DNA of 64,000 nucleotides from Candidatus Dormiibacterota bacterium (GTDB taxonomy: Bacteria; Chloroflexota; Dormibacteria; Dormibacterales; Dormibacteraceae): contig PLJM01000006.1 in assembly GCA_003139695.1 (NCBI GenBank), positions 124,001 through 188,000 of the forward strand, read 5' to 3'. Both the position numbers and the translations under genes were made by a program. The notes beneath the pieces are model-generated. The model was not told the DNA's origin, ran no database searches, and saw nothing but the letters and a program-made list of their open reading frames with translations. Shown here in pieces: positions 49,004-57,798 of this stretch. Within the stretch, counting starts at the first letter, position 1. Each line of letters starts with the position of its first letter.

Positions 49004-49018
49004 GCCGCGATCTGGTTC

Positions 49019-49048
49019 CGGCTTCGCTTCGCTCGCCGCCCTTTTTTT
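49019..49048 (+). terminator. possible terminator after gltB
   Basis: A short CGGC/GCCG stem (49019-49022 with 49035-49038) is followed by a run of seven T (49042-49048). The stem is weak, so this is tentative. A second stem CCCGCAC/GTGCGGG (49067-49088) lies just beyond, without a T run. Nothing else is seen in the 124-base convergent gap. Confidence 0.3.
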
Positions 49049-49127
49049 GCATGGTCTTGTGTTGGACCCGCACCACGCGTCGTGCGGGCCTCGCGCGACG
49101 TGATCGCACTCGCGCAAAGATATTGCT

Positions 49128-50015
49128 TTATGAGATGGTCGCCTCTCGCGCGATCCAATCCAGCACCTTCATATTCGCCACCGAATCGCTGACCGGCAGC
49201 GCCACCGGCTGCCCCCCCAGCACGCTCGCCGCAAACGACTCCACCATCAGCTGGTATGGGTTCGGCTGCATGCTGCTGAACGGCCTTTCCAACCGCTCCC
49301 GCCCACCCTTCGTCACCACCGTCAACTCCTGCTCCTCCGGCCCCTCAAAGCTCGCCCACACCGAGGCAGTGGTCCCACCCGCAAAACGCAAAAGGGCACC
49401 AACTGTCAAATCAACGCCGTCCGGCCCATCGGACCGCCGCGCCGACGCCGCCACCGCCACCGGCTCCCCCAGGATCCACCGCGCGACGCTGACCGTGTAG
49501 CACCCCACATCGAGCAGCGCCCCACCACCGAGCTTTCTCCTCAATCGAAAGTTAGCCGGATCCTGGAGCGTGAACCCAAACGTCGCATTCACGTACATCG
49601 CGTCGCGCAGCCCGGCGACAAAATCGCGAGGCCGCGGGTGGAACCGGTACATGAATGCCTCCATGAGCAGCACGCCTGCCCTCTCAGCCCCCGCCCCCAT
49701 CTCCTCCGCCTCCGCGGCATTCATCCCAAGCGGCTTCTCGCACAACACATGCTTGCCGGCGGCGGCGGCGCGCAGCGCCCACTCCTTATGCGCACTGTGG
49801 TGCAGCGGAATGTAGACAGCGTCGACATCGGGCTCCTGCAGCAGCGCCTCGTAGGTGGGACTGACCACAGGCACCGAGTGTCGCGAGGCAATAGCGCGCG
49901 CCCGCTCAGGATCGCGACTCGCAACCGCCACCAGCCGCCCATTGCTCGATGCTCTGATGGCGGGCATCACGTCGCTGTCTGCAATCCCCGCAGCGCCCAG
50001 CACGCCCCAGCCCAA
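49128..50015 (-). CDS. Gfo/Idh/MocA family oxidoreductase
   Basis: NAD(P)-dependent sugar or inositol dehydrogenase-like protein, 295 aa. The Rossmann start is GWGVLGAAGIADSDVMPAI, and the family EKP motif is HVLCEKPLGMN. The C-terminal substrate sheet includes GGGALLDVGCYTVSVARWIL. At 295 aa it is shorter than the usual 320-350. It probably starts at TTG 50015, since no other start keeps the nucleotide loop. It follows the fused ThuA-Gfo gene by 14 bases, suggesting both act on one sugar pathway. Confidence 0.87.
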   Translation of the reverse strand: MGWGVLGAAGIADSDVMPAIRASSNGRLVAVASRDPERARAIASRHSVPVVSPTYEALLQEPDVDAVYIPLHHSAHKEWALRAAAAGKHVLCEKPLGMNAAEAEEMGAGAERAGVLLMEAFMYRFHPRPRDFVAGLRDAMYVNATFGFTLQDPANFRLRRKLGGGALLDVGCYTVSVARWILGEPVAVAASARRSDGPDGVDLTVGALLRFAGGTTASVWASFEGPEEQELTVVTKGGRERLERPFSSMQPNPYQLMVESFAASVLGGQPVALPVSDSVANMKVLDWIAREATIS

Positions 50016-50029
50016 GCGCCGCGGCGGGG

Positions 50030-51718
50030 CTATATGTCGACCTCGACCTGCCGGCCACCTCGCGCGATCGAGTGCGAGGCCGCCTCCATCACGGCCACCG
50101 TGCGCCTCGCCTCATCGGGCGGCACCGCCAGCGGCTCCTCCCACGCGAGATGGTCGGCAAGGTTGCGGTAGAACGCGTTCTCATCGCGACGCGCGAGCAC
50201 CAGCACCTCTTCGTGCGAGCTACCGTCATCAGCGGGCCGCATCACCTTGAGCCGGGCCGGCGACTCAGCGGGCGCCAGCCGCTCCTCGACCAGGTCGCCG
50301 CTGGGGCCTCGCGAGGTCACCGTCTCCTCGCGCCATTCCCCGACAACCGCCCCGCGCGTGCCGAGCAGATACCACTTCGGCTTCATCGCCGCGGCGATGT
50401 CGGACTGGAGGAACGTGGCCTGCGCCCCACCTTCGAACGTGAGGTCGACGCGCACCTGGTCAGAGTTCGTCACGTCGTGCCATACCCTCTTGTGCCCGAC
50501 CGCCGAAACCGTCTTGACCGCTTCAGGAAAAAGCTGCAGCACCCAGTCGAAGTAGTGGGACCCCCAGTCGTAGATGGTCCCGCCCGACACCGGTTCATGG
50601 CTGTGCCAGAAATCACACGGGTGCGAGTAACCGCCGATGAACGACTCCATGTAAAACAGGTCGCCTATCCGACCCGATCGCACGACGTCCCGCATCGCAA
50701 CGTAGTCCGGGTCCCATCGCCGGCTCTGATAAACGGTGAGCACGCGATCTCGCGACACGGCTGAGTCGATCATCCAATCGACCTCCTGCACACGCAGCGC
50801 GAATGGTTTCTCACAGACCACATGCTTGCCCGCGGCCAGGGCGGCGAGCACAGTGTCGGCGTGCGCGCTTGGCGGAGTGCCGACGATTACGAGCTCAACG
50901 TCTGAATCGTCGAATAGCTCCTCCGCGCTCGAGTGCGTGGGCACCTGCCACTCACGGGCCGCCAGCTCGCGGCGCTCGGACGACAAGTCGCAGATCCCGC
51001 GGAGGCGAAGTCCCGACGTGGCGCTGATGGCAGTCGCGTGCGCGGCAGCGATGGCGCCATAGCCGATCAGCCCCACTCCCACCGGCGCTGCCGCTTCCTT
51101 GCCCGCGGCGAACAACAGGACGCGGTGCAGCAGCTTCTGGAAAGAAGCGTCCTCATATGTCGACGCCTGATGCCCGAGACCGATATGCACGAAGCGCCCG
51201 GAGCCGACCACTCGCTCGTAAGCGACCACCTGCTCGGTGAAATGCCAGCTGGTGCGCAGCATCACCGACGCATCCGACGGCGGCCCTTCGGACAGGTACA
51301 GCTCATCCGTGAATTTCATCTCCGGTCCCAGACGCTGCGTCAACGTATGCGAAGGATCCGCGCGCACCACGAGCTCGGTCACCGGCGCGGGCCCGGTCGG
51401 CGCCCACCCGGCGAGCTCGCCCATTTCGCCGCTCTCAACCCACTTCGCAAGCGTGCCGTGAAGCACTACGACGCCGCCACCGCGGCGGACGAATTCGGTG
51501 AGTAGTTCCGCCTGTCCGGATTGAAGATGGTGATCGCTCGCGACCAAAAGCACCTGCCGCCCCTCGAGCGCGAGGTGGTCGGGCTCCGTCGCCACGTCGA
51601 TGCTGAAGTGCAGGGTGCCCTCTAGCGAGCGCAACAGCGGCCGGGCCATCGTCAGGTAGTCGTGGGTGCCACCCGCCAGCAACGCCAGCACTGACACACG
51701 GCTACGTGAAGCGGACAC
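50030..51718 (-). CDS. ThuA-like domain fused to Gfo/Idh/MocA oxidoreductase
   Basis: A 562-aa two-domain protein. Residues 1-205 form a ThuA-like (trehalose utilisation, class I amidotransferase-like) domain: LALLAGGTHDYLTMARPLL, EFVRRGGGVVVLHGTLAKW, FVHIGLGHQASTYED. Residues 215-562 are a complete Gfo/Idh/MocA oxidoreductase: VGVGLIGYGAIAAAHATAIS, HVVCEKPFALRVQEVDWM, GGTIYDWGSHYFDWVLQLF. In most genomes these are separate neighbouring genes. The GTG start sits directly after the stop of the glycosyltransferase gene. Uncharacterised sugar catabolism is the likely role. Confidence 0.88.
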   Translation of the reverse strand: MSASRSRVSVLALLAGGTHDYLTMARPLLRSLEGTLHFSIDVATEPDHLALEGRQVLLVASDHHLQSGQAELLTEFVRRGGGVVVLHGTLAKWVESGEMGELAGWAPTGPAPVTELVVRADPSHTLTQRLGPEMKFTDELYLSEGPPSDASVMLRTSWHFTEQVVAYERVVGSGRFVHIGLGHQASTYEDASFQKLLHRVLLFAAGKEAAAPVGVGLIGYGAIAAAHATAISATSGLRLRGICDLSSERRELAAREWQVPTHSSAEELFDDSDVELVIVGTPPSAHADTVLAALAAGKHVVCEKPFALRVQEVDWMIDSAVSRDRVLTVYQSRRWDPDYVAMRDVVRSGRIGDLFYMESFIGGYSHPCDFWHSHEPVSGGTIYDWGSHYFDWVLQLFPEAVKTVSAVGHKRVWHDVTNSDQVRVDLTFEGGAQATFLQSDIAAAMKPKWYLLGTRGAVVGEWREETVTSRGPSGDLVEERLAPAESPARLKVMRPADDGSSHEEVLVLARRDENAFYRNLADHLAWEEPLAVPPDEARRTVAVMEAASHSIARGGRQVEVDI

Positions 51719-52870
51719 TCAGGAGATCGTACGACCAGCCGGCGCCATGGCTCCTGAACCGGCGATCCGCCGCAGCACGTCGCGTGTCGTTGACGCAGCC
51801 CGCTCCCACGTGAACTGCGCCGCCCTCTGCTTGCCGGCCGCGCCGAGCTGCTCTCGCAACGACGCGTCGGAGAGGAACCTCTCGAGGCCCGCCGCGATCG
51901 ACAACACGTCCTCGGGGTCGACCACGATCGCGGCGCCGCCGGCCAGCTCGGGCAGCGCACCCGCGTTGCCGACCACCGCCGGGAGCCCATGCGCCATCGC
52001 CTCCAGGAGCGGCAGCCCGAAGCCCTCGTAAAGGCTCGGGAACGCCAGGATCGCTGCCGAACGGTAGAGCGCGCTGAGCGTGGCGTCGTCGACGTGACCG
52101 AGATAGCGGACTCCACGCTCCGCTTTGATCCGCTTGAGGGTGTCGCCATAGGCCCAACCCGGCCGCCCCGCGATCACGAGCTCGGGCACGCCAGGGCGGT
52201 CGCCCATGAGCAGCGGCACCGATTCACGGCGGAGGCGGCGGTACGCAGCGAGTAGGCGCGAATAGTTCTTGCGAGGCTCGATGGTTCCCACCGCGAGGAT
52301 GAATCCCGGCTCGAGGCGTGTCGGCAGTGGTCCAGGCGGCACCTCAGGCGACACGCCTTCCGGCACCACGGAGATCTTTGACTTAAGCCCTGTGATCGGA
52401 TAGCAGGCAAGCAGGTCGCGGCGCGTCGCCTCTGACGGCACCAGGACCGCGGCCGCATCGCTCAGAGAGCGGCCGAGGACGGCTCCCATGTAGAGGCGCT
52501 GCTGCCAGGGAACCTCACCCGGCCTGAGCTTAAAAGCGAGATCGTGGACGAAAACCACCGCGGGAGGCGCGTCGCGCCGCCGCTTTGGTGGGCTCGGCCA
52601 GTACGGATAAAGGATGGCGTCGCAATCGAGCTGCGCCTCAACGGCCGGCAGCCAGCGCGTTTTCAGCGCCAGCTCGTGCCGGTAGGGCGAGAGCACCGCC
52701 TCGCAGTCGAGGCCGGCGAGCGCCGGAGGGCGTTCACGGCTGCAGAGGAGGGTGAACTGGTCTTCGCCGCGGGCGGCGACCAGGGACCTGGTCAGCTCGA
52801 CGGCGACCGTGAGCATGCCGACGCGCTGCGGGCGCCAGCAGGCGGTGACGTCGATGGCGAACCTGGCCAT
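51719..52870 (-). CDS. GT4 family glycosyltransferase
   Basis: Retaining GT-B glycosyltransferase of 383 aa. The N-terminal acceptor domain begins with MARFAIDVTACWRPQRVGML. The C-terminal donor domain has FILAVGTIEPRKNYSRLLAA and the EX7E-type signature PSLYEGFGLPLLEAMAHG, then LPELAGGAAIVVDPED. Such enzymes build cell-surface or exopolysaccharide chains. It is the first of a three-gene unit with the ThuA-Gfo and Gfo genes. The upstream gap holds a strong hairpin. Confidence 0.92.
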   Translation of the reverse strand: MARFAIDVTACWRPQRVGMLTVAVELTRSLVAARGEDQFTLLCSRERPPALAGLDCEAVLSPYRHELALKTRWLPAVEAQLDCDAILYPYWPSPPKRRRDAPPAVVFVHDLAFKLRPGEVPWQQRLYMGAVLGRSLSDAAAVLVPSEATRRDLLACYPITGLKSKISVVPEGVSPEVPPGPLPTRLEPGFILAVGTIEPRKNYSRLLAAYRRLRRESVPLLMGDRPGVPELVIAGRPGWAYGDTLKRIKAERGVRYLGHVDDATLSALYRSAAILAFPSLYEGFGLPLLEAMAHGLPAVVGNAGALPELAGGAAIVVDPEDVLSIAAGLERFLSDASLREQLGAAGKQRAAQFTWERAASTTRDVLRRIAGSGAMAPAGRTIS

Positions 52871-52897
52871 GAATGGACTGTACCTAGGCCGGGGACT

Positions 52898-52935
52898 AGA
52901 AAGACAGAAGGTCCTCCACCTTGCGGTGGAGGACC
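52898..52935 (-). terminator. strong hairpin, probable terminator of the kinase operon
   Basis: On the minus strand GGTCCTCCACC pairs perfectly with GGTGGAGGACC (11 bp, 52910-52935) around a GCAA loop, and is followed by a T-rich stretch TTCTGTCTTTCT. It lies about 200 bases after the Ser/Thr kinase stop and 40 bases before the GT4 start. It can end the kinase transcript or act as a leader hairpin for GT4. Confidence 0.5.
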
Positions 52936-53060
52936 CTCAGAAAGGAGGGAGGGCGATCGCAACCCGGTCCACTTATGTACCAGTTAATCCAGAACTTAAC
53001 AACCGCCCCATTGCAATGTGCTTGCAGAGAACGCAGTTGTGCTTTGCTGAACATCCTCCC

Positions 53061-53103
53061 CGGCAGCGCTGAGGCGCTGCCGACCTCCCCGGCGAGCGGG
53101 GAG
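53061..53103. repeat. tandem GC-rich hairpins, repeat copy D
   Basis: CGGCAGCGC (53061-53069) pairs with GCGCTGCCG (53074-53082). Immediately after, CTCCCCG (53085-53091) pairs with CGGGGAG (53097-53103). The 21 bases 53083-53103 are the exact reverse complement of 60099-60119. The copy lies in the 3' region behind the Ser/Thr kinase gene. The rest of the gap 52936-53060 shows nothing recognisable. Confidence 0.65.
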
Positions 53104-53131
53104 AACGAACGGTCCGGCTATTCGCCGGCCC

Positions 53132-54769
53132 TCAGCTCTCCACTGAACGGATCGCGAAGACGCAGTCGAAGGTGCCCGTTACGCACCCGCACTCGACCTC
53201 TTCCACGTACCAATCGTTGGCGAGGCCGGCCCACCGCAGGATCGTCTCGATGCTCGCGGTCCATACGACGCAGGACTTGACCGCCTTGATCCGACCCAGG
53301 GCGAACATGTTGGAGAAGTTCACGAGCCAGAACTGATGCGCATCAACCTGCAGCCACGCGTGTGTGTGCTCGCCGCGCACCTGGTCCATCGCCTCGGTGA
53401 ACGACTTGACGACGCCCGCCAGCTTGCGCTGCCTGCCCGGCACCAACCTCCGCGCCCCACCCATGCCATGTCTCCCGTCAGCGAGCCACCGCTCAGTCGC
53501 GCGCCGCCCCCACGCGCGAATCGCGTCCTCGGCCTCGTGCCCGTAGACGCGCTCGAACGCCTCGTTGAGGCTGCTCAAGTATTCGACGGGCGTAGCGAGC
53601 TGCTCGTCGTGCGGCGGGTCCTCCTCCAGGTACTGTGCCAGTCCGGCCGAGTACGCGATCTCCGGCCACCTGTCTGCGGTGATGTCGCGCGCAACGTGGA
53701 TCAGGTTGGCTACGTGCGAGTTGAGGATGAACCGGCCCCGGGCGCGCGACGGCTTGACGCCCATCATCTCGAGAGTCCTCAGCGCCGACGCCGCACCCGA
53801 TCCGGAGCCAGTGCTGGGCGAGGCAGGAGGGGGCGACCCATGCACCGCGGGGGGCGCCGACACGATCCGCATCGCAGCCGTCTCAGCCGGCTGCGCAGCC
53901 GCCGGGCGTGCGAATGGCACGGGCGCGGCTGCTGCAGGAGCCTGGCGTCGCTGCGGCAGCTTCGCCATCTGCGCCAGCAGATCCTTCACCGTCTGCGGTC
54001 GCTGCGCCGGGTCTTTGGCGAGCACCTTGGCCAGCAGCACGTCGAGCTCGTCGGGGAGGGCGTTGTTCAGCTTCGCCGCGGATGGAACCGGCGCATTGAC
54101 CGTCGCGTAAGCGACCTCCATCCGATTGGAGCCTATGAAGGGCAGGCGGCCTGTCAGCATCTCAAAGGTCAGGACGCCCATCGCGTAGATGTCACAGCGG
54201 CGGTCGACCTCGTGCCCCATCACCTGCTCGGGTGCCATATAGCCGGGAGTGCCGATGGCGAGCCCGATGGTGGTCAGGTGGGTCGGCTGACCGGCGCCGC
54301 GGGCCAGGCCGAAGTCGGCGAGCATGGCGCGGCCGTCGGAGTGGATGAGCACGTTGGTGGGCTTGAGGTCGCGGTGAACGATCCCCGCATCGTGGGCGTG
54401 CTGTAGACCGTCCCCGATCTCACGCAGGTAGCGCCAAGCGGTGAGGGTGTCGAGCGGGCCGCGGTTGAGGATGTCGCGAAGTGTGCCGCCGCGGATCAGC
54501 GGCATGGTCAGGAAGGTCACCCCTTCGGTGACCTCGAAGTCGTAGATCGGCAGGATGTTCGGGTGGTCGAGCTTGGCGAGCGTCTTCGCCTCGGTCTCGA
54601 ACCTCTTGACGAAACCCTCGTCCTGGAACAGCTCGGGCGACAGGGCTTTGAGCGCCACCTCGCGACCGAGGGGCTGCTGCACCGCTCGATAGACGACAGC
54701 CATGCCGCCGCCACCAAGACGCTCGACGATCTCGTACTGACCGACCCGTGTGCCTGTGAGGTCTTTCAT
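53132..54769 (-). CDS. Ser/Thr protein kinase with V4R-like C-terminal domain
   Basis: Hanks-type kinase of 545 aa. The kinase domain (8-265) has the glycine loop RLGGGGMAVVYRA, Lys41 in EVALKAL, HRDLKPTNVLI (Asp134) and ADFGLARG (Asp152). A Pro/Ala-rich linker (270-330) follows. There is no membrane helix or PASTA repeat. The C-terminal ~200 residues (from EMMGVKPSRARGRFILNSHV) end in EEVECGCVTGTFDCVFAI. The cysteine spacing and ending recall V4R/4-vinyl-reductase-like ligand-binding domains, but this is a tentative match. The start overlaps the receiver gene stop as ATGA, linking His-Asp signalling to Ser/Thr phosphorylation. Confidence 0.88.
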   Translation of the reverse strand: MKDLTGTRVGQYEIVERLGGGGMAVVYRAVQQPLGREVALKALSPELFQDEGFVKRFETEAKTLAKLDHPNILPIYDFEVTEGVTFLTMPLIRGGTLRDILNRGPLDTLTAWRYLREIGDGLQHAHDAGIVHRDLKPTNVLIHSDGRAMLADFGLARGAGQPTHLTTIGLAIGTPGYMAPEQVMGHEVDRRCDIYAMGVLTFEMLTGRLPFIGSNRMEVAYATVNAPVPSAAKLNNALPDELDVLLAKVLAKDPAQRPQTVKDLLAQMAKLPQRRQAPAAAAPVPFARPAAAQPAETAAMRIVSAPPAVHGSPPPASPSTGSGSGAASALRTLEMMGVKPSRARGRFILNSHVANLIHVARDITADRWPEIAYSAGLAQYLEEDPPHDEQLATPVEYLSSLNEAFERVYGHEAEDAIRAWGRRATERWLADGRHGMGGARRLVPGRQRKLAGVVKSFTEAMDQVRGEHTHAWLQVDAHQFWLVNFSNMFALGRIKAVKSCVVWTASIETILRWAGLANDWYVEEVECGCVTGTFDCVFAIRSVES

Positions 54770-55161
54770 TTGGGAGCCGTCAGCTTCGCGACGATGGCAA
54801 CCAGGTCCGAGAGCCGGAAAGGCTTGCTCAGGATGTCGTCGGCTCCCGCGGCGAGGAAACGTTCCCGATCGCTCGACATCGAATGGGCGCTGGCGATCAC
54901 GATCGGCTGGTTCGGGATCTGGGCCTTGATGCGCTTCATCGCCTCGATGCCGTCGATACCCGGCATCGCCACGTCCATGAGGATCATGGCCGGGCGCTGG
55001 CTCATCGCGACTTCCACCGCCTGCAGGCCATCGACCGCGATCAGCACGTTGTAGCCTGCCTTTTCGAGCACGCGCCGGCAGAGACGCTGGGCGACGTCGT
55101 TGTCATCAGCCACGAGCACGGTGATCAGCCCTTTGGCGCCCGGTACGGCGCGATCATGCAT
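54766..55161 (-). CDS. stand-alone response regulator receiver
   Basis: A 131-aa CheY-like receiver without an output domain. Acidic pair in VLVADDNDVAQR, phosphoacceptor Asp63 in MILMDVAMPGIDG, conserved Ser/Thr region IVIASAHS, and Lys113 in LSKPFRL. A longer frame upstream lies inside the histidine kinase gene and is not family sequence; ATG 55161 overlaps that gene's end by 8 bases. It sits between the histidine kinase and the Ser/Thr kinase, so it most likely relays between them. Confidence 0.93.
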   Translation of the reverse strand: MHDRAVPGAKGLITVLVADDNDVAQRLCRRVLEKAGYNVLIAVDGLQAVEVAMSQRPAMILMDVAMPGIDGIEAMKRIKAQIPNQPIVIASAHSMSSDRERFLAAGADDILSKPFRLSDLVAIVAKLTAPK

Positions 55162-57562
55162 GTCTGCGTTGCAGTGGCGTGACGTTCTCCGCCGCCAACG
55201 GGAGAGTGAAATGAAATGCCGACCCGTGCCCGACCGCGCTCTCAACCCAGATCTTTCCCCCATGCATCTCCACGATCTGCTTAACGATCGTGAGGCCCAA
55301 GCCAGTCCCAGGTATTGATTGCGCGGCTCCGCTCCGCACCCGGCGGAAGCGTTCGAAGACGTGGCTGATCTCGTCGGGGGGTATGCCGACACCAGTGTCG
55401 GTGACGCTGACCAGGGCGAATCCTTCTTCGGCCCGACTGGAGAGCGTGACCGTCCCGCCGTCCGGCGAGTACTTGACCGCGTTGTTGACGAGGTTGCTTA
55501 CCACCTGGACCAGCCGGTCGCGGTCGCCGACAACGATCGGCAGTCGCGGGTCCAGGTCAGCCTTGAACTCGACCGAGGGTGACGAGCCGGCACGGGCGAT
55601 CGAGTCGCTCAGTACCTCGTTGATGTCCACGTCCGCTGTCCTGATGCTCATCCGCCCGGACTCCATGCGGTCGAGGTCGAGTAGGTCTCCGATCAGACGG
55701 TTGACCCGGTCCGCATCATTGAATATGTAGCCGCCGTAGGCGCGCACCTCGTCCGGCTCGAGGCCGCCGTCGCGAATCAGCTCGCTGAACCCCTGGATTC
55801 CCGTCAGCGCTGTCCGGAACTCGTGGCTGACAATCGAGAGGAACTCGGTCTTGGTGCGGTCCAGCTTCTCGAGCGTCGCGTTCGCGCTGCGCTGGGATTC
55901 GAGCGCCTCGCCCAGCTTGTCCTGCGCCTCCCTCACGACTGTCACGTCCTCGACCATGACGAGGACGTGCTCCGGCCTGCCGCTGGCATCGGGGATCGAC
56001 GTCGCGCTGAGCTGAAGCCACAGCCAGTTGCCGCCTCCGGTGCCGGCCCGGACCTGGACGCTCTTGCCTTCGCTGATGCCCGCAAGCAGAGGCGAAAATC
56101 GCGCCCGGGCCGCGGCCTGGTCGTAGGCCCGAAGGAGGTCGGGCCAGGCGTGCGACCGCATGACCTGGAAGTCGTGCTCGAGCATCGTGAGGAGGGCAGT
56201 GTTCGCCTCGAGCAGCTCGCCCTCGCTGCTGATGCGCGCGATCCCGATCGGAGACCGCTCGAAGATGGCGCGATGGTCGGCCTCGCTGCGGCGAAGAGCC
56301 TGGGCGGTTTCGGCGCGGCGGATGAAGTTGCCGATCTCGCCACCGGCCGTCGACAGCATGGTCACGAGGTCGTTCTCGATCATGCGCGGCTGGTGCGTGA
56401 GCATCTCGACAACGCCGATCACCGAGCCTCCCGTGATTACCGGGAAGGCGACCGCCGATCGCAAGCCGGCCTGCAGCGCTACCGCTACGCGGTCGTAGTC
56501 GGTCGCGACCGACATGTCTTCCTGCGCTGCCGGGATGCCGGATTGCCACACCCGACCCAGCAACCCCTCGCCGGAGGCGATCGACAGGCGCCGACTCTGG
56601 TTGTGGAACTCTTCGAATGCGGCGCCGTCCCGATGCCAGGCCTGCCGCAGGCGCAGGGCCTGCAAGTCGGTGTCGACGGCCCAATACTGCGCCAGGTCCC
56701 AGTCGAGATGCGCGCAAAGGGCGCCGAGCAGCTGGGGCGCCGCCTGTTCCCAGGTCGTCGCGCTCACGATCGTGTGTCGCACGGCGACCAAGCCGTCGCG
56801 CAAACCCTCGACACGCTTGCGGGTGGAGACATCGGTCTCCTGGACAAGGAGCACGCGCTCGCCCCCGGGATGATCGCTGACCGCGGCGATGGTGATCTCG
56901 ACCGGGACGCGGCCGCCGTCACCACGGACCTGGTGGAGCTCCGCCTCCCACCGGAGGATGTCGCCGCTCCGGAGCATCGAAAGGGCTTCTGAGATCGCGC
57001 CCTGGTCGTGCTCCGAGGTGACATCGACGACCGTCAGGTGCAGAAGCTCGGCGCGGCTGCGACCGAGAATCACGCACAGTCGCTCGTTGACGAGGAGCCA
57101 GCCACCGTCGGCGCCGACCAGGGCAAGGCCTACCTGCGCGGCCTCGACCGTGATGCGAAGCCGCTCCTCGCGACCCTGGAGCTCCATCGCCATCCGCTCG
57201 GCGCCGACGGCCTCGGCGCGGATGCGGCCGACCACCTCGTGCACGGCGATCGCGACGACGAGCAGGACGGCGGCCAGGAGAAGAGGGACGGCCAGGTCAT
57301 CCGACGTGCCGCCGAGCATCGCCGGCGCTGAGACGCCGATGGCGGCGAGCACGGCACAGAAGAGCGAGTCGATCCGGCTCGAGTAGAAGGCGGTCAGCAG
57401 GACGATCAGAAGGTAAAGAGGGAAAACGAGCACTGGAGGCAGACCGAGCCCGGTCTGGAGGGCGATCACCACGGCGATGGCGAGAATGGGCGTGGCGCGA
57501 CGGACCAAGCCTCGGGTCCGATTCGGCTTCAATTCGGGCCTCGGACGAGGTCCTGGCAACAC
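55154..57562 (-). CDS. membrane PAS-GAF-PAS sensor histidine kinase
   Basis: Membrane sensor kinase of 802 aa. Order: several N-terminal membrane segments (about 20-130), a PAS domain (about 155-285), a GAF domain (about 300-445, LLGRVWQSGIPAAQEDMSV), a second PAS (about 455-580), HisKA with His near residue 580 (LSIVSHEFRTALTGIQGFSE), and HATPase with NAVKYSPDGGTV and GTGLGLTIVKQIVEMHGG. The frame is open further upstream, but that part runs through a dispersed repeat. GTG 57562 has GAGGG seven bases upstream and opens just before the membrane region. It is the first gene of the HK-receiver-Ser/Thr kinase operon. Confidence 0.92.
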   Translation of the reverse strand: MLPGPRPRPELKPNRTRGLVRRATPILAIAVVIALQTGLGLPPVLVFPLYLLIVLLTAFYSSRIDSLFCAVLAAIGVSAPAMLGGTSDDLAVPLLLAAVLLVVAIAVHEVVGRIRAEAVGAERMAMELQGREERLRITVEAAQVGLALVGADGGWLLVNERLCVILGRSRAELLHLTVVDVTSEHDQGAISEALSMLRSGDILRWEAELHQVRGDGGRVPVEITIAAVSDHPGGERVLLVQETDVSTRKRVEGLRDGLVAVRHTIVSATTWEQAAPQLLGALCAHLDWDLAQYWAVDTDLQALRLRQAWHRDGAAFEEFHNQSRRLSIASGEGLLGRVWQSGIPAAQEDMSVATDYDRVAVALQAGLRSAVAFPVITGGSVIGVVEMLTHQPRMIENDLVTMLSTAGGEIGNFIRRAETAQALRRSEADHRAIFERSPIGIARISSEGELLEANTALLTMLEHDFQVMRSHAWPDLLRAYDQAAARARFSPLLAGISEGKSVQVRAGTGGGNWLWLQLSATSIPDASGRPEHVLVMVEDVTVVREAQDKLGEALESQRSANATLEKLDRTKTEFLSIVSHEFRTALTGIQGFSELIRDGGLEPDEVRAYGGYIFNDADRVNRLIGDLLDLDRMESGRMSIRTADVDINEVLSDSIARAGSSPSVEFKADLDPRLPIVVGDRDRLVQVVSNLVNNAVKYSPDGGTVTLSSRAEEGFALVSVTDTGVGIPPDEISHVFERFRRVRSGAAQSIPGTGLGLTIVKQIVEMHGGKIWVESAVGHGSAFHFTLPLAAENVTPLQRRHA

Positions 57563-57621
57563 CTTCTTTCCCTCACCCCCCCTGGCTGGGCTAGAGGTGC
57601 GCAAGAGGCAAAGTGTAGACC

Positions 57622-57652
57622 GCGGTTGTGGGATCAGACCCCACTTAACCGC
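57622..57652. promoter_or_regulatory. inverted repeat in the divergent kinase promoter region
   Basis: GCGGTT-GTGGG (57622-57632) pairs with CCCAC-tt-AACCGC (57640-57652): 11 bp with a 2-base bulge. It lies in the 236-base gap between two divergent sensor kinase genes, where a shared operator could control both. No regulator is known. Confidence 0.4.
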
Positions 57653-57726
57653 AGGTACGTTGCCGTACTCTGCCGTTGATGCCAGCCTGGACACCCCCAC
57701 CCGCCAGCGCTGATGCGCGGGGACCC

Positions 57727-57770
57727 CTCCCGCGCCTGGAGGCGCGGGGGCCCCAGTGGAAGGGGGAGGT
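57727..57770. repeat. dispersed palindromic repeat, copy B
   Basis: CCCGCGCC (57730-57737) pairs with GGCGCGGG (57742-57749). Bases 57743-57766 match copy A (5218-5241) with two differences in 24, and the left arm CCTCCCGCGC (57727-57736) is identical. It lies 28 bases before the hybrid kinase gene. Confidence 0.65.
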
Positions 57771-57798
57771 CGGTCCGGCCGCAGGCCGGCGTTCCTAA

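Noticed and set aside
49067-49088. CCCGCAC/GTGCGGG hairpin as a terminator
   Set aside because: No T run follows on either strand; kept only as a note under the gltB terminator.
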